From: Candidatus Kerfeldbacteria bacterium
GTDB lineage: Bacteria; Patescibacteriota; Patescibacteriia; SBBC01; CAIJZX01
Direction: 5' to 3'
Length of the DNA stretch: 14,752 bases
Assembly (NCBI GenBank): GCA_016217865.1
Contig: JACRFO010000022.1
Location: 1-14,752 of the forward strand
The position numbers were made by a program, and so were the translations under genes. Below, piece by piece: positions 14,019-14,752 of the stretch (position 1 is its first letter; every line of letters starts with the position of its first letter). Under the pieces are notes generated by a model that had not been told where the DNA came from, ran no database searches, and saw only the letters and a program-made list of their open reading frames with translations.

Positions 14019-14541
14019 GGACAGCGCCAGGGCGAATGATGTGTATTGATGTTCCGCGAACGTCGATCAGGGTCGAGGGTTTCGATTGACGTCCGCAACG
14101 GCCAGATACCATCAGTATACCAGGAAAATCATGTTTGACCTTCATAGCGGACTTTGTTGGCGGCTGGCCGGAGATGTTCGCGCTGGTAGCAGTAATCGGG
14201 ACACCGAGTGTGCTGGCCACGCGTCGGGCACCGGCGTGGGCGGGTACACGAACACCGATCTTGCGCGCGCCAAGGGCGCGCGCCGCAATCGCCGCTTTCG
14301 GTTTCAAGAGCATGGTCAATGAACCGGGCCAGTAACGTCGGGCTAATCGTTCTTCAACTTTGGACAACACAAAAAACTTCTTGACTTGCTTCAAATCACC
14401 CGCCACGAGCGCGATCGGCTTACCTGGCTCGCGATGTTTCACGCGGAACAATTGCCGAATCGCCACGGCATCAGTGGCCTTTACGCCCAACGCAAAAAAG
14501 GACTCGGTGGGATAGGCAATGATATTCGCAGCTGGTTTCAA
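14011..14541 (-). CDS. tsaC: Threonylcarbamoyl-AMP synthase TsaC (Sua5/YrdC family)
   Basis: The protein makes threonylcarbamoyl-AMP from threonine, bicarbonate and ATP. TsaD and partners then transfer the threonylcarbamoyl group to A37 of ANN-decoding tRNAs (t6A). At 176 aa it is a single YrdC domain without the Sua5 C-terminal extension. Motifs seen: AYPTESFFALG (9-19, the family's YPTET-x-x-G-L-G); KHREPGKPIAL (35-45); WPGSLTMLL (71-79); IGVRVPAH (95-102); ITATSANISGQPP (116-128); and STLIDVRG with IIRPGAV near the end. The start is a TTG whose bases overlap the leuS stop (TTGA, 4 bp). No other good start lies nearby and the motif begins at residue 9, so the N-terminus is short but complete. 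TTG is unusual and may lower expression. Identification is confident. Confidence 0.92.
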   Translation of the reverse strand: MKPAANIIAYPTESFFALGVKATDAVAIRQLFRVKHREPGKPIALVAGDLKQVKKFFVLSKVEERLARRYWPGSLTMLLKPKAAIAARALGARKIGVRVPAHAGARRVASTLGVPITATSANISGQPPTKSAMKVKHDFPGILMVSGRCGRQSKPSTLIDVRGTSIHIIRPGAVHV

Positions 14542-14752
14542 ACGACGAAATTGATCAGCTTGTCCGGCACGAAAATGACTTTTTTCGGTGCATTTGTTAG
14601 ATACTTCGCCACATTCGCTTCGGCTCTGGCCAGCACCTCAACGTCGCTCTGATTGGTCCCGGCGTTGACGGTAATGGTGCCACGCAGCTTGCCCGCGACC
14701 TGCACGGCGATTGTCGCTGTATCGTTTTGCGTTAATTCCTGATCGAATGTCG
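14538..14752 (-). CDS. leuS: Leucyl-tRNA synthetase, C-terminal end (5' part beyond window)
   Basis: Seventy codons plus stop are visible in one frame, running in from the right edge. The C-terminal tail is that of bacterial LeuRS: VQVAGKLRGTI (the family's VQVNGK-[LV]-R), a helix with AKYL, and the ending KKVIFVPDKLINFVV, comparable to RKVIYVPGKLLNLVV in E. coli. This is the C-terminal domain that contacts the tRNA elbow. The enzyme charges tRNA-Leu. The reading frame is missed if only complete ORFs are considered. The stop overlaps the TTG start of tsaC. Confidence 0.93.
   Translation of the reverse strand, partial: TFDQELTQNDTATIAVQVAGKLRGTITVNAGTNQSDVEVLARAEANVAKYLTNAPKKVIFVPDKLINFVV

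Noticed and set aside
1..14752. CRISPR array, tRNA or rRNA gene, insertion sequence, integrase or attachment site
   Set aside because: No regularly spaced direct repeats, cloverleaf, rRNA-like segment, transposase motif or terminal inverted repeats were seen; the sequence is almost fully coding on one strand.

Overview
The window carries one strand of genes: every supportable coding region reads on the minus strand, right to left, and almost no sequence is left over. The only gap longer than a few bases is 165 bp (11878-12042). GC is roughly half by eye. The tight packing with overlapping stops and starts, the lack of Shine-Dalgarno motifs, a small housekeeping block beside very large exported proteins of unknown role, and the style of those proteins (Thr/Ser/Asn-rich, Cys-rich, with FN3 and Ig modules and a TSP3-like calcium motif) suggest a Patescibacteria (CPR) genome, possibly of the Parcubacteria/ABY1 kind. 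This placement is inference; there is no rRNA or ribosomal protein gene to confirm it. TAA, TAG and TGA all end genes here, so the standard code appears to be in use.

Right part (12043-14752), housekeeping block: the 3' end of leuS (leucyl-tRNA synthetase), tsaC (threonylcarbamoyl-AMP synthase for tRNA t6A), an MFS transporter, and rsmA (16S rRNA dimethyltransferase). Neighbours overlap by 4, 8 and 1 bp, so they look translationally coupled. Three of the four serve translation: tRNA charging, tRNA modification and rRNA modification.

Left part (1-11877), exported-protein operon: a strong predicted promoter (TTGACT, 17 bp, TATAGT with a TG extension) overlaps the rsmA stop codon. It would drive (i) a 271-aa single-pass membrane protein with a calcium-binding TSP3-like motif and a duplicated helical module; (ii) a giant Cys-rich exported protein that is split by one in-frame TAA into a 1079-aa part with a signal peptide and a 784-aa part without one; (iii) a 1412-aa exported mosaic of FN3-like, beta-propeller (BNR/Ycf48-like) and Ig-like domains; and (iv) a further exported FN3 protein that runs off the left edge. 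Gaps are 6 bp or less, or genes overlap. The set looks like a cell-surface or extracellular assembly: a membrane-anchored member plus long, disulfide-rich, adhesin-like partners.

The most notable signals are the in-frame TAA (7816-7818), which sits exactly where a paralogous repeat copy in the same protein has GAA, and a recurring Cys module (C-x5-[G/S]-C-x2-Y, about 11 copies) interleaved with jelly-roll-like domains. I do not recognise this module as a named family.
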